A stretch of DNA of 64,000 nucleotides from Xenopus tropicalis (GCF_000004195.4 NC_030681.2:92077681-92141680); one strand, 5' to 3'; numbered from the stretch's first letter, positions 45,473-57,320 are shown. Program-made: numbers and translations. Notes: generated by a model from the sequence alone, not told the origin.

Positions 45473-47716
45473 GTGCGCGCGCCAGTCTCCCTCCACTTGC
45501 AACACCCTTCCTGTCTATGGAGAACAGTATATAAAAAATTATTTTTCCAAAACCAAGCTGCTGTTGGTGATGAACTACATTATATATGGAGTATGCAGGA
45601 AATCATATAATGTTTTCATCATTCCAATAACCCCCAAAAAATATTAAAATGTTTATTCCATTATTCAAATTACACTAGAATAGATAATGCTCTGTCTGTT
45701 TCCTTCTAAATTATAAACCTGGCCAAACAAATACCAATAATATGGTACAATTACTGGTCTATATACGGTGGCCTGCCAATCTTTGCCAATATCAGTGTAG
45801 TCTGGATAATGGTCAGTTTGTGAAAATTTAATTTGCCAATATACCATGTCGCCCAGCACATGATGCATTAGCCGATGAGAAAGTGAAGAGGAGACAAATC
45901 TAGCCTTCAGGTCCTGCTGTTCTGGTAACTGGTGCAAAAACTACAGGAAGGATGCCATACTGTGTGGCCCATCACACATTCTCCATCTGTTTGGCCTATG
46001 GGCTGACCAGGTTGATAATGCAACAGGTCTGCCTGCGGATTATTATTTTTGTTATGTTATTATTACTATACATACAAGAGCTTAGAGAAAAGAAAGGTTT
46101 TTATGCAAACTGCGTATTTTATTAAAACATTTATAAATATCCTTCTGATTGTTCTAATAGTAAGTCGCCCTTTAAATTCTAGGGGCTTGCACAGTTATAC
46201 AGTATATGTTGCCATATTCCAAGTTCTGTACAGCAGCTGTTATTTTCATAGACATACTGGTCTGACAGCTTAATATTCTATATAGAACATTGTTTTTTTC
46301 TGGAAAGTGCATTTATGAGATTATTTAAGCACTAGAAAACACAGCCAAGTTTTAGTAGGAGAAAAAAAAAGTGTTTTTTTTTTTTTTGTTTTGTGGATAA
46401 TTCTACTAATAATCGTAGTATCCATATAAATGCTATAAACAATCCTGTATCTGATTAATATTTTAGGGAGTAAACACGGGATAAGGGACTAAAGAGAGTA
46501 TAGTTTTTACAATGCCTTACTAAAAAGGCAAAAAATATAAACCAGCAATCCTTCCTTTCAGCTGCAATGTATTAAGGTGCATAAGACAGTAGTACCTGCA
46601 GAGATGAACTATAATATGGTGTATACAGATAACTGTGTATCATAGTTATGTATAAACAGATTGCAATAAGGTGTGTGCATTAGGACTGTTACACATGGGC
46701 AATTTTTAAGGTATTTGAGGTGCATTTGAGATGCAGGTTTCAGTGCACCTAAATACATCAACTAATTGATTTCGTTATATTCTGCCTGGTTGTCCTCATG
46801 AGCGTTCAGAAATACAAGATATGCTTACAAGCGAGATTTCAGGCAAATACAATAAACAGAAACATGCTTTTCTCAGCTCTTTCCACTTGCCAATAATGCT
46901 ATTTGTAATCTAGAATTGGCACTCTATCTAGAAAGACAATTAGTTAAACGCGACTGGCAATCATCTTTGTTTACCATTATCTCCAGGTATTTTAATTGCA
47001 CTGCTTCTCTTTCTTCCTATTACTCTCTAGATTCTGAATCTGTGAACCCAGTTCTATACATATCTGTATTTATACATATTCCAGGTAAAGATGTTGTACA
47101 GTATTATCCAGTTACTTTATGTACACACATTAACGGGCTTCTGTAAAATGGACACTAGCTATGAGTAGCAAGGTTCAAAACAAATTATTGTTTACAGTGT
47201 TATTTTCACTGAGATATTGAAATCTTCACCAGAATCTAAAGGCCAACTGGATGTCTACTGCGAGCGAGACCAAGAGATTTGGCTTGGGGTTTACCACCTG
47301 AAGACCAGTGTAGTGCAAAACACTTTCATTTAGACTTGCAAGGGTAAAACTAGAAAAGGTATTCAATAAACATTCTGCAAAAATCAGAAACAGACCTCTG
47401 TTCACTGAGGTCTGGAAAAATCTGTGAAGCCCTCTTCCAATCCCTGGCTGTAACTGACTAATATGAGTCATGCCAGGTGGGGAAATGAAAGCCCACAGAG
47501 ACATATAATTCACATTAGGACCCCTTGTATGTGATATGGAGGTCACACTATAACATAAACTCACACACATTTATCACCCTAGTACCCATACCAGTTATAT
47601 CAGTGGTATCAAAAACTGGCTATAGGTTTAATTTAAAATGGCTTGTCAAGGCCAAACATGACTGGCTTTGGGCACTTAATTTATCAGATAGGAATATCTA
47701 GGCAGAAGCCAAAAGC
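45473..47716. other. No gene seen
   Basis: A T-run lies at 46374-46389. Bases 46680-46800 (TTAGGACTGTTACACATGGG) look like a MITE end fragment. Frames of 103 and 114 codons (45336-45647, 47226-47570) have no family likeness. Confidence 0.45.
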
Positions 47717-48260
47717 GTAGGGTGACTTTTTTGTTTGGGGAGGCTAAAGAAAGATGGGCCATACATAGACTGGCCTAAAGCTAATGTGAGACTTAGTAGA
47801 TACACTGGTGGCGTAAAAAATGAACCTCCCAACTACCTCTTGAGGTTTCCACTGACTTCCAGGGATTCTGTGCAAAAGTGCAGATGGGAGTGCTTTTTTC
47901 ACCCTAAAATGCTTAGCATGAAAAAGTATTCATATATGCACTTCTGTGAGGGGTTCTCCATCCATTTGTGTTTGTGATCAGTTAGCTTAAAGGGGTTGTT
48001 CAACTTTAAGTTAACTTTTAGTATGATGTAGAAACAGCTATTCTGAGGCAATTTGCAATTGGTCTTCATGGGTGTTAGGGATATTATGTGACAAAGGACT
48101 ATTTATTTCCAGCTAGTGATTAAGCCTTTAGAACACATACAGTATAGTACCTGTGAGTGGGAACTCTGCAGCCAAAGTTCAGAGTTGGTGAGGTTTACAG
48201 CTTGTAGATCCTTCTTAAAAGTCTTCAATTCTGCAGTGCCTTCAGGTTGTAATATCTCCC
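47717..48260 (+). repeat. Dispersed repeat, copy A
   Basis: GGTGACTTTTTTGTTTGGGG, AAAGATGGGCCATACATAGA, AGCTAATGTGAGACTTAGT, TGCACTTCTGTGAGGGGTTC and, after a shortened T2-type MITE, CAGCTAGTGATTAAGCCTTT are matched in the same order and orientation at 62830-64000. Roughly 80-90 percent similar by eye. Family unknown. Confidence 0.85.
47988..48085 (+). mobile_element. Truncated TTAAAGGGGTTG element
   Basis: TTAAAGGGGTTGTTCAACTT, AGTTAACTTTTAGTATGATG and GGCAATTTGCAATTGG form the left 90 bases of the 63083-63489 element. The rest is deleted, at the same insertion point as in copy B. Confidence 0.8.
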
Positions 48261-48513
48261 TAGTCCTGGCTACACTAGTGCATTGATTGGTGAATTTTAT
48301 CATCTGTCAAGAGAGCTGTGTTCTGATTGAAAAGTCACAAGAAGAAAGATCAAATCAGAGCACAGCTGAGTAAAACAAAACTGAAGCTTACAGTAATGCA
48401 GGAAGATTTCCATGATGTTAAAGGTTCCAGAGCAGTGCAGATACAGAGTTTTTTTTATTATTTTTTAAGGTGCCAAGCAGGTTTGGGGAGGTTTAGCCTG
48501 CCTTAGCCTTATT
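48261..48513. other. No gene seen
   Basis: May belong to copy A (its partner would lie beyond the window end). Confidence 0.35.
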
Positions 48514-49594
48514 AAAAATCATATGGCAACGTACACTGGGAGATGTGACCAATGCTGGGGCCCTGCTACCTAGGAGCCAGATCAAACACATAGATACTGG
48601 AGACCTATTACCCTGGTTCTCATACTTACAACTCCAACAGGCCTTCCGACACCAATTCCAAAGAACCATAGTCCCCTTTGTGCTTACTAAGCTTGAAACC
48701 ACCCTTCGAAACCCCTCCCCCAAAAAGCTGATTACCACAGTATACTCTCTGCTCCTCTCTACGCTCCAATCGCCCTTTCTCACAGCCCAAAAAGCTTGGT
48801 GCCAAGACATACCGGAGCTGCACAACGAAGACTGGGAGGAAGCGACAGACAGGGCCTATGACTACTTGATCTCTACAAGAGACAAACGAATCCAATTCAA
48901 AATCATTCATAAACTCCATCTGACCCCCTTACGGTTATATCGAATGGGAATTCGTGATTCGTCTCAGTGCCCTAAATGTGGTGCCCCTGAAGCCGACTAT
49001 TTTCACCTAATGTGGTTATGCCCACAAATACACTACTTTTGGGACCAGGTCCTTGACCACATCCAAAATGCAACATCTTTACCTAAAATACTCGATCCCA
49101 AGATTTGTTTATTTGGCATTATAGATGATATTATTCCTAAATCAGCATCGCGCATCCTCTTTAGACCATTATTGTTTTATGCCAGGAAATGTATCCTCTT
49201 GCAATGGATGGCACACTCTCCCCCGACAGTCCCTACTTGGCTCAATTTACTTAAAGCCCTTCTGCCACTGATCCAACTCACTTACACAGCAAGGGGATGC
49301 CCCCAAAAATATGACAAAATATGGGGAGGATGGGTCGAGGCTATGGAATAGCATCACATAATCTTGTCCCAAAGAATCCGAATCCCACTGAGAACCCCAG
49401 AGTCCACTTCACCCTCTCTGACGGAAGCCTTAACATTACCTTGAGTAGGTTGTTACTGATTATATAAGTCAATGTACTGTATATATCCTGACATGAACAG
49501 AATTCGCTTGTAGAACCAATGTCATTATGTTTAATGTTGTTTTATGTTACAAATGCATAAATAAAAACCTTTGAAAAAAAAAAATCATATGGCA
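48514..49594 (+). mobile_element. 5'-truncated L1-type LINE with target duplication
   Basis: The 15-mer AAAAATCATATGGCA stands at 48514-48528 and again at 49580-49594, the second copy directly after an A-run that follows AATAAAAACCTTTG. Truncated 5' end, poly(A)-type 3' end and a 15-bp duplication are the marks of target-primed insertion. Exact duplication and a long intact frame suggest a young copy. Confidence 0.95.
48530..49351 (+). pseudogene. L1-type ORF2 C-terminal fragment
   Basis: An open frame enters at the truncation point and ends at TAG 49349-49351, giving about 270 residues with no start of its own. It carries the region after the reverse transcriptase: RIQFKIIHKLHLTPLRLYRMG and then a zinc-knuckle-like CX2CX8HX4C (about 48968-49021: CPKCG, FHLMWLC), followed by the aromatic PQIHYFWDQVL segment typical of L1/Tx1-like ORF2 C-termini. 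Endonuclease and catalytic palm are lost by 5' truncation, so it is inert. No internal stop is present, in keeping with recent arrival. The 3' untranslated region runs to the A-tail at about 49574. Confidence 0.92.
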
Positions 49595-50569
49595 GGAGCA
49601 GGTCACACAGCAGTGATTTTTGGTCTCTATGAAATCAGGAGAAGAAGCATGTAATATTATTTCTCTATTATGTTCCTAAAAGGAGTTATGTGCATTATAT
49701 TATTGGTCTAGTCTATATGCTCAAGAAGTCATAAAAAACTCACACTGTGTCCTGATAATGGTGATGCCCCTTCTGCATTCTTGAGGGAGGGGGTGTGTCT
49801 AGTTAACTAATTCCACTGCAAACCATAATAAATAGTCAGCTCCTCTGACTAAAACTTGGATTTACTTTGGAGGAACAATTTCATCCTGCTGGCTTCCCCT
49901 TGCCTCCAGGACTAGAAGGACTCTGTTTTGGTCAGTATATAATTCTCTTTTATTTTTTTAAAAAAATCTGTTTGTAATTAAATTACTGAATGTCCTTTTT
50001 GTAAAATATTTTTGTACTACTGCACCATTATACCTTTCATAATATTAAATTTTATAAATTTTGCCTTTGATGCTCTAAAAGAACCTTGGCCCTAGTGTGT
50101 AGCTGTGTGCCTTAGCCATCTGCATGCTATATGCTGACAGACCATTTGACTGCTGGTAGGAAGAGTGTTTGTGTCACTTACATTAACCCACTTAACTACT
50201 AGAGCTCTTGGCATCTTCCATTGCCAAAGTTAAGCATGAGAGTGGTGGCAACAACTTTTGTGGGTGTTGGTTGGTCTTTGGGGTGCTGTGACTCTAGTCT
50301 AGCACCTGTGCAAGGTGTGCGAGACTGAGTAAGTGACCCATCAGCCACACCTAAAGTCACATGCATCTGGAAGTGACGTAATTGTGACAACCATTAAGAG
50401 GAAATTTGGGGATAATGCTAATATTTAGGGTGAATAATTGGCTTCACACTTCTTTGCTGGCCTAAACATTGTTAGATCTATGTTCAAAAGCCAGACACAG
50501 CAGAATTTTATTTATATGTAAGGGGAGCTATTTGGCTAAGGGGAGCTATGACGAAATGTTGGACCTAAT
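49595..50569. other. No gene seen
   Basis: Unclassified, AT-rich, no frame over 63 codons. Confidence 0.5.
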
Positions 50570-50640
50570 GGTGGGTGTACACAGGCAGATTTAAGTCCTT
50601 TAGACCGATTCGGCAGTTTATCAGCTTGTGTAAGGGTTTC
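50570..50640. mobile_element. Short MITE fragment
   Basis: GGTGGGTGTACACAGGCAGA and ACCGATTCGGCAG resemble the end of the 9745-10127 type. Confidence 0.5.
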
Positions 50641-51305
50641 TTACTGAAAATGAAATGCTTTCTAAAAGTTCAACCATTGACAAAACAGAACAACACAATT
50701 ACCATAGTAGGTTTAAAGTCAGATCTGGGGGACTGAGGTTATTGTATCCAGGTAAATACCTTCATTGTAAAGTCCATTTTGAGTAGGCGTATAATTCCCA
50801 GCTTGCTATTCTCCTGTGCCTTCTGCCCTGTTGGCTAAGTCAATTATGGTTTAAGTTGGAGCAGTGTTATTTAGAGAGGCTATATTAGGTGCAAATTAGT
50901 CCCTTGTGTTTAAGCAACATTAGTACATTCTCTGGAAAAAAGGGACTAAGGTTTGAATGTAAACATTCAAATTTGTTAAGTAATGTTGGGATGTTCAAGT
51001 TTGAATTATATAAAATTGAACATTTAAGACAATTTATGTACTTTTTAAACAGGGATTGATTTTTTTAAATTAAATCCTTTCAAGATAATTATTGGTGATG
51101 CCTCTCGAGAGAGCTGCTCCTCCCTGAACTTATTCTGACTCCCTGGCCAGCACTGAATAATGAAACAAGCATTTCTGCACATTTGCATGCAATTTATCCA
51201 AAGTGTGAATATGGCAACTGGACAAATGTAAATTATTATAAAATATTTATGTGATATTTTCACAGAATGCTATCGGACTATTGCTGATTACTTTCTAACT
51301 AAATG
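50641..51305. other. No gene seen
   Basis: Unclassified. Confidence 0.5.
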
Positions 51306-51490
51306 TACAGGTATGGGATTGATTATTCAGAAACCTGTTATCCAGAAAGCTCCTAATTACAGAAAGGCCATCTCCCGTAGACTCCATCTTAATAACTAAG
51401 CAGTACTTTATCTCAACTAAGATATAATTCATCCTTGCTGGAGGAAAAACAAGCCTTTTGAGTTTACTTAAAGTTTAAAAGATTTTTTTA
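51306..51490. mobile_element. Half of a CAGGTATGGGA element
   Basis: TACAGGTATGGGATTGATTA, TCAGAAACCTGTTATCCAG and AGACTCCATCTTAA match the reverse complement of the right half of 25170-25492. Confidence 0.8.
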
Positions 51491-51675
51491 GCAGTTTTAA
51501 GGTATTTGAGGGGTTATTCCCAACACTGCTGCATAATTCTCTCCTGTGAATCTGATTTGCTCCTTTGCTCTAGGAGCGCCTGCAGCACGGTCAGTAAGTA
51601 CTAACGTACCAGCAGGCATGTAACTAAAAAAAGCATAACTAGATCCCGACAGGCCTGGGTGCAAAATTTGCATGT

Positions 51676-52097
51676 TTAAAGGAGAAGGAAAGGCTAAGTC
51701 ACTTGGGGGTGCCAAAATGTTAGGCACCCCCAAGTGACTTACATGACCTACCTTGTACCCCGGGCTGGTGCCCCTGTTAGGAGAAAACAGCACCAGCCCG
51801 GGGCACCTGTAGACACTGCTTCCTCCTTCCTTTGTGCGCTGCTGGCGAAATCCGTGGGCCGGCGCATGCGCAGTAGAGTGAAAAGCCGACTTTAATGTTT
51901 AAGTTCGGCTTTTCACTCTACTGCGCATGCGCGCGCAAGCGAGGAGGAAGCAGGTAGCGCCGGCAGCTGCCCCGGGCTGGTGCTGTTCTCTCCGTACGGG
52001 GGCACCAGCCCGGGGTACAAGGTAGGCGTTCTAAGTCACTTGGGGGTGCCTAACATTTTGGCACCCCCAAGTGACTTAGCCTTTCCTTCTCCTTTAA
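51676..52097. mobile_element. Complete TTAA MITE, GGGGGTGCC subtype
   Basis: TTAAAGGAGAAGGAAAGGCT and AGCCTTTCCTTCTCCTTTAA are exact complements, TTAA at 51676-51679 and 52094-52097. Inside: paired CACCAGCCCGGGG words and a central stem (CGCATGCGCAGTAGAGTGAA with its mirror) around TTTAATGTTTAA. The most intact member in the window. Frames over it are artefacts. Confidence 0.95.
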
Positions 52098-53084
52098 TGC
52101 CATTAGGCCATTAGTTTTGTTCAATTCATTTACCAGAGCATTTTTCCCCCCCAGAAAAAGCGAAAAACTTGTGATTAGGGGGCTGCATTTGATGTTACCA
52201 CACTTACAAGCTACCACCTGAGTGGTACACTGCAATGGAAAATGGCAAAATGTATGTGGAAGTGCAAAGTTTTTCCAGGTAACCCATATCAACCAATCAG
52301 ATGTCTCAGAAAACTAATAAATGCTACCTGTTGACTGGTTGCTATGAGTAACTATAGCTAACAGACTTGGGCCTCTTATAGCATGACAGATGTCAGAAGA
52401 GTGATCTAATGGAGCTGGTTTTGACAATCATGGGCTTATGTAATATACTGTACTTTTACCTTTTGGGCACCTCAATGCAAATACAAAGGGATCGCATGAC
52501 AGTGACTAGATGGCTAAAAAGCAAATAGAGAAAAACAAAGCGACTATAGCGTTTTCAGTTTATGTAAAAAAAGTGTGAGATTTCAACTTTTGGGGGGGGT
52601 CATATGCATGAACCTGTTATTTCCGCCTTTCTATGTGGAAAAAACTTTATGCTAGAAACTCCTTCTGCGAATAAATTGTTCGTCTTCTTTCTGATTAATG
52701 GAATATGTTGCTACTCGAGATAGAGAACAAATAGTGCACTCCAAAGTACCTTATTCATAATGCAAAAACTGCTGAAGAAGTATTGCCTTTGCTACATCGC
52801 TGTTCCCAAACTATACAAGAGTGCACTAGAATACATATGATTTGCACTGTGGCTCAGAAACATAAAAGCAAATGAAAATTCTTTAAAATTATTTTATTGT
52901 TCTTATCGTAACAGGCTCCAGTAAATCTAGAACAAATTCTAGCATCCTCAACAGTCAAGTAATGCTGAAAATTGTGGTTGAGCAACATCTGGAAAGTTAT
53001 AGCGTAGAGACATGTCTACAGTTCTGGGAAGACCATCTCCCAAAGAGTCCATTTTAAGCATATTATTCTAGTTTTTAAAGATAA
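52098..53084. other. No gene seen
   Basis: Unclassified; G-run at 52590-52599. Confidence 0.5.
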
Positions 53085-53722
53085 TTAAAGGACAAGGAAA
53101 GTCAAAATCTATTAAGCACACTATTAAATAGTACTACTATTGCTGTGTAAAAACGCAATATTTCTGGCTTGCCTAATGAAAGATTTGCAGAGATACACAT
53201 ACTAGAACCTACATACGCCGCCATCTTGTCCAGCATGTCTGTATGGGCTATTCCTGAAAAGCACAAGCCAGCCCCCCTCCGATCCCCACTCCTGCCACAA
53301 ACCCCCCCCAGCTCCCCGCTCCTGCCACAAACCCCCCCGACCCAGCCACACACCCCCCCCAGCTCCCAGCTCCTGCCACAAACCCCCCGCTCCTGCAACA
53401 TACCCTCTGCCGCTCCCCGCACCTGCTCCCCCCACCTGCCGTGTCTACATGTCACAGAGTTCTCCGGTCGCTGCGTCGCCATGGCAACCTGACGCTCCTG
53501 CTGTGTGTGCATGCGCCGCCTACAGTCCCAAGTCGCCAAGTCTGGGGAGGAGCGTTGCATTATGGGAATCTTCTCTACCCTGCTCAGCGGTTTTTTTTCC
53601 TGTTTGGCTTCTGATCTTCTGAACAGGTGAAGTATGGGGGGACTTAAGGGCCCTATTGAGACAACTGAAGGTATGCCTGCATTTTGAAATTAACTCTTTA
53701 TTAGCCTTTCCTTCTCCTTTAA
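53085..53722. mobile_element. Large TTAA element with internal minisatellite
   Basis: TTAAAGGACAAGGAAAGTC on the left, GCCTTTCCTTCTCCTTTAA on the right, TTAA at 53085-53088 and 53719-53722. The right arm (GGTATGCCTGCATTTTGAAA, TTAACTCTTT) matches the left arm of 10984-11446 in reverse. The 152-codon minus frame and the 107-codon plus frame are translations of the minisatellite and flanks. Confidence 0.85.
53268..53430 (+). repeat. C-rich minisatellite inside the TTAA element
   Basis: Five to six degenerate units built on CCCGCTCCTGCCACAAACCC with variable C-runs and occasional CAGCTCC. G-rich on the minus strand. Confidence 0.85.
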
Positions 53723-53744
53723 AAAGTACCTTAAACTATAGCTG

Positions 53745-53895
53745 TATAAATCCATAATGGTGGAAAAGCAATCATAACGGGTTTTTAATATTTTTAGTAG
53801 ACTATGGAAATCCAAATTACAGATATATTCCTTATCTCAGGGAACCCAGAACCCAAGCATTTTGAATAATAGATCTCATACCTGCACTAAATAAA
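53745..53895. mobile_element. Fragment of CAGGTATGGGA family
   Basis: GGAAATCCAAATTACAG and GATCTCATACCTGCA in the order of the right part of the family; strongly degraded. Confidence 0.55.
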
Positions 53896-54143
53896 TTGGG
53901 ATTGTGTGAGCATGCTAAATTGTTATGTAACTTACTTGTGCAAAGTGACATTGGACTGTCATATTCCATTTACTAGAACCCTTTTGTGAAATGGATAGAA
54001 TCTGAAAACCATTTATTAAATAACACTTTTGTATAAGGGCTAAACTACACTGGAGATTTTGATCCACAAAAGCTTGTCATGCAACAGAACAAGATTTTGT
54101 AGAATCCTACAAAATGTAATCAAGATTTGATCTATATTTTAAT

Positions 54144-54320
54144 AGGTATGGAATCCACTATCTGAAGGCACATTATACAGAAAGCACCTAAATACAGGAA
54201 GTCTTGACTTTTGGCTGATTTAGGTTTTCTCTATAACAAGAGAGTACCCTGTACTTGATGGTAACTACATAATGTGTTACTGGCAAAACATTCCTGTTGG
54301 TTTTTTTTTAATGCTTAAAT
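54144..54320. mobile_element. Fragment of CAGGTATGGGA family
   Basis: TAGGTATGGAATCCACTATC, ACAGAAAGCACCTAAATACAG and CATTCCTGTTGG, degraded. Confidence 0.55.
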
Positions 54321-54453
54321 GTTGTGTAAGGCAGTGTTTTTTGGATATTTTCCAGTTTAAGTACACTTACAGGTCCAGCATTATTTTAGAGCCCTTCTTA
54401 GCCCACAAAAAGTATACATCTGTATTTAAAAAAATCCTGCTGTCTTAGCCATA

Positions 54454-54825
54454 GGGGCACATTTACTAATCCACGAACGTCCGAAAAGCGTCCGAATGCG
54501 TTTTTTTCGTAATGATCGGTACTTTGCAACTTTTTCGCGAATTGTCGCGCCTTTTTCGAGCTCTCAATACGAAAGTTGCGGCAATTCGCGAAAGTCATAA
54601 TGGCTATGAAAAAGTCGCGACAATTCAAGAAAGCCATAATGGCAATGAAAAAGTCGCGACAATTCCTGAAATTTGTAATGGCTATGAAAAAGTCGCGTCA
54701 ATTTACGGAAAAGTCGTAACGGCGACGAAAAAATCGCAAAAATACGAAAAAGTCACAAAATGTTAGTTTTCCAATCCAAATTTTTCTCATTCGGATTCGG
54801 ATTCGTGGATTAGTAAATCAGCCCC
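54454..54825. mobile_element. GGGGC-ended MITE with ATA duplication and internal repeats
   Basis: GGGGCACATTTACTAATCCA on the left mirrors GGATTAGTAAATCAGCCCC on the right. ATA flanks both ends (54451-54453, 54826-54828). The centre has about four tandem units of 40-43 bases containing AATGGCTATGAAAAAGTCGC, which give an open frame with a repeating NGYEKVATI peptide (54512-54766). That frame is a by-product. Confidence 0.9.
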
Positions 54826-55100
54826 ATAGTGTCAAGAATGAAGACAAACCCCACTACTAAGTTCCAATTTTACACTATCCTTTCAGCTAAGCTTCCAGGA
54901 GTATCTAGTAGAGAAGACAGTCACTCTCCCTAAATCATTCTTCAACTGGTCCCTAGTTTGGGAACCACTTCTCTAAGTAATGCAGAAACTTGTGCTGGCA
55001 ATTTTAAAAAGATCTTTTTGTTATCGTAGGACCAAGCTAATCGTGAAACAACTGTTTAAAAGTACGATTTGTCCTTCAACGAAAAATTATCATTTCAAGC

Positions 55101-55530
55101 GATATCGATATCTTTTTTTTTTAAATATTCTTTATTTTGTAACAAATAATGGGGATACAGAAGGGAAGAAGGGTGGGGTAATCAGACAGTTAGTTACAGT
55201 ATATATACATTATCAGTACAATCATGACAATAGGTGTATCCCTAGTACATCAATTTCTCTGTCAGATATTCGTTTTATTAACAAGTCTGCCTGTCTTGTT
55301 CTGGTCTAATGTAGGGGTTGGTCTTTACAAAATTTAACCATGGTTCCCAGATTCTCCAGTACTGTGAATTTGTTTTGTGTATAACATGAGTAATTTCCTC
55401 CATCTTCCTTACATCTTCAACTAGATTTATCCATTCGTTGTGGGATGGAGGAGTTTTGGATTTCCAGTTTCGTGGGATTAATGTTTTAGCTGCGTGGAGC
55501 AAGTGTAAGGTAAGTGGGGATATCGATATC
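55101..55530 (-). mobile_element. 5'-truncated L1-type LINE, minus strand, with target duplication
   Basis: GATATCGATATC stands at 55101-55112 and 55519-55530. On the plus strand the left copy is followed by T9, that is the A-tail of a minus-strand LINE, preceded by AATAAAGAATATTT-type sequence. About 405 bases of LINE remain. Confidence 0.92.
55278..55518 (-). pseudogene. L1-type ORF2 extreme C-terminus
   Basis: The minus frame enters from the host element and, from about 55512, encodes TLHLLHAAKTLIPRNWKSKT, then PPSHNEWINLVEDVRKMEEI and WRIWEPWLNFV, ending in a stop at 55278. LL-A-LIP-NWK followed by P-EW is the pattern of the last 80 residues of L1/Tx1-like ORF2. The catalytic part and the zinc knuckle are absent. 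Different from, but of the same general clade as, the 48514-49594 copy. Confidence 0.85.
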
Positions 55531-55640
55531 TTAGTTGAAGCTTGGTCCTGCAAACATTTGGGCAAAACATGAAAAATTTTAAACCTGGATGATCGATTTT
55601 CGGACTGATGTCCGATGAAAGTTCGCTATTGTTCGGTGGA

Positions 55641-56473
55641 CACTAACCTTATGATAATCTGTCGGTTTTGTCATATCACACTAAGATTGGTCATTAAGTA
55701 AAGTATGGCCAGTTTTACAGATTGATCCATGTTGTCTAAATTAATGGATTGCAAAATGCTACATTTGCCTGACCTAAATAAAGTACCTGGCACATAAATG
55801 GGTAAAACCTGTTTCCTTGCATAAACATCCCTGCCCTGTTTATCTATCATTTAACACTCCCAACCTATCTGTTAATGTAATTACTCTTTTAAATTCAAGC
55901 TCTACCAGACTGAAAGCTTGATCAGTATTTGAAAGTATACACCCATCTATTATACAGCACGATGGAGTATGGCTGGCACTTACCAAGTGCTTGTTAAAAA
56001 TAATAATAATATTACTAGTAATAATAGTAAAAGCTAAATGCTGAAGATAGTCCTGCAGTGCTGGGAATGACAGGTCACATTTTATGCAATCATTTTCAGC
56101 AAAAATTGCAGTTATTTCCTCCTAAAGTACTGCAATTCTTCAGCAGGTCCAATAATTGTAATTTTTTTTACTCATTTAAATGTATTGGTCAAAACAGTTA
56201 AATGTTACAAAGAATGCTATGTGTGATGCATACAAAATTATTCAAGATTTGCCTTTCACATTGAGGAATAATGGCAAAACTGGTGCAAGTATTACAGTGC
56301 ATACAGAGGGTATAACAATGAGTTAAACAGCTTGAATACATACAAATACCTGGGTTGAGAAAGTTGTTCCATTTTTCCCAGATTTCTGTGTATTTCTGTA
56401 TATTTACCTCTTTCTCAGCATGCGATACTGTCTGCATTCTTGCTAATATCTGAATTCTTTAGCTGTCTTTTAT
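55641..56473. other. No gene seen
   Basis: An imperfect inverted pair (AATGCTGAAGATAGTCCTGC near 56038 and GTACTGCAATTCTTCAGCAG near 56127) suggests a degraded MITE of about 110 bases. Confidence 0.4.
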
Positions 56474-56947
56474 GGGGCTGATTTATCAAAGTCCGAATTT
56501 TGGACATATAAAAGTACGATTACAAATATTCGGATTAAATCCGATAATTTCTGATGTGTGGTAATAGCACAAAAATTTCGTATTGTGCTCGTACAAGAAT
56601 ATCGTGGTACAATCCAAAATTTTCATATCTGAACGATCATAAACGGCCTGAAAACCTTTCTGACTTTGAACCTCCAGTGCATTATTTTGGAAGCCTCCCA
56701 TAGGACTCAATGGCACTCTGCAGCTCCAACCTGGCTCAAGGAAAGTCACAATACCGAAGCTTGAATGAATTCCGAAACTTTCGTACTCATTGCAACAAAT
56801 ACGATTTTGTCGCACAAATTGTCACAAAGCACGAAAAAGTTGCAGAAATTAACGAAAAAATCGCAGAAAATACGCACAGTTCTAAAACTTAGAAGAAATA
56901 CAAATTTTTAGCATTCGGACTTCATTGTACATTAATGAATAGGCCCC
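56474..56947. mobile_element. GGGGC-ended MITE with TAT duplication
   Basis: GGGGCTGATTTATCAAAGTC on the left, ATTAATGAATAGGCCCC on the right; TAT flanks both (56471-56473, 56948-56950). The centre shares GGAAGCCTCCCATAGGACTC with 17868-18200, and the right half carries CGAAAAAGTTGCAGAAATT-type words. The 109-codon minus frame is an artefact. Confidence 0.88.
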
Positions 56948-56988
56948 TATTTGTTGTTTTTCTTTTACCTTATACTTTACCTTTCTAA

Positions 56989-57320
56989 TACAGGTATAGG
57001 ACCCGTTATCCAGAATGCTCGGGACCAAGGGTATTCTGGATAAGGGGTCTTTCCGTAATTTGGATCTCCATACCTTAAGTCTACTAAAAAATCAATAAAA
57101 CATTAATTAAACCCAACAGGATTGTTTTGCATCCAATAAGGGTTATTTATATCTTAGTTGGGATCAATTACAAGGTACTGTTTTATTACTACAGATAAAA
57201 AGGATATCAGTTTTAAAATTCGGAATTATTTGAGTAAAATGGAGTCTATGGGAGACAGGCTTTCCATAATTCAGAGCTTTCTGGATAACTGGTTTCCGGA
57301 TAAGGGATCCCATACTTGTA
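56989..57320. mobile_element. Complete CAGGTATGGGA MITE, TA-flanked
   Basis: CAGGTATAGGACCCGTTATC and GGATCCCATACTTG close the element; TA on both sides. It contains an extra short hairpin (AGAATGCTCGGGACC and GGGTATTCTGG) near the left end. Collinear with 25170-25492. Confidence 0.88.

Larger units (their letters stand above)
54980..55640. mobile_element. Unclassified element hosting an L1 insertion
   Basis: GTAGGACCAAGCTAATCGTG on the left and TGAAGCTTGGTCCTGC after the L1 are mirrored, as are GTACGATTTGTCCTTC-like words. Ends are not defined. Confidence 0.5.

Noticed and set aside
53102..53560. 152-codon minus frame with Gly-rich repeats
   Set aside because: Translation of a C-rich minisatellite within a TTAA element.
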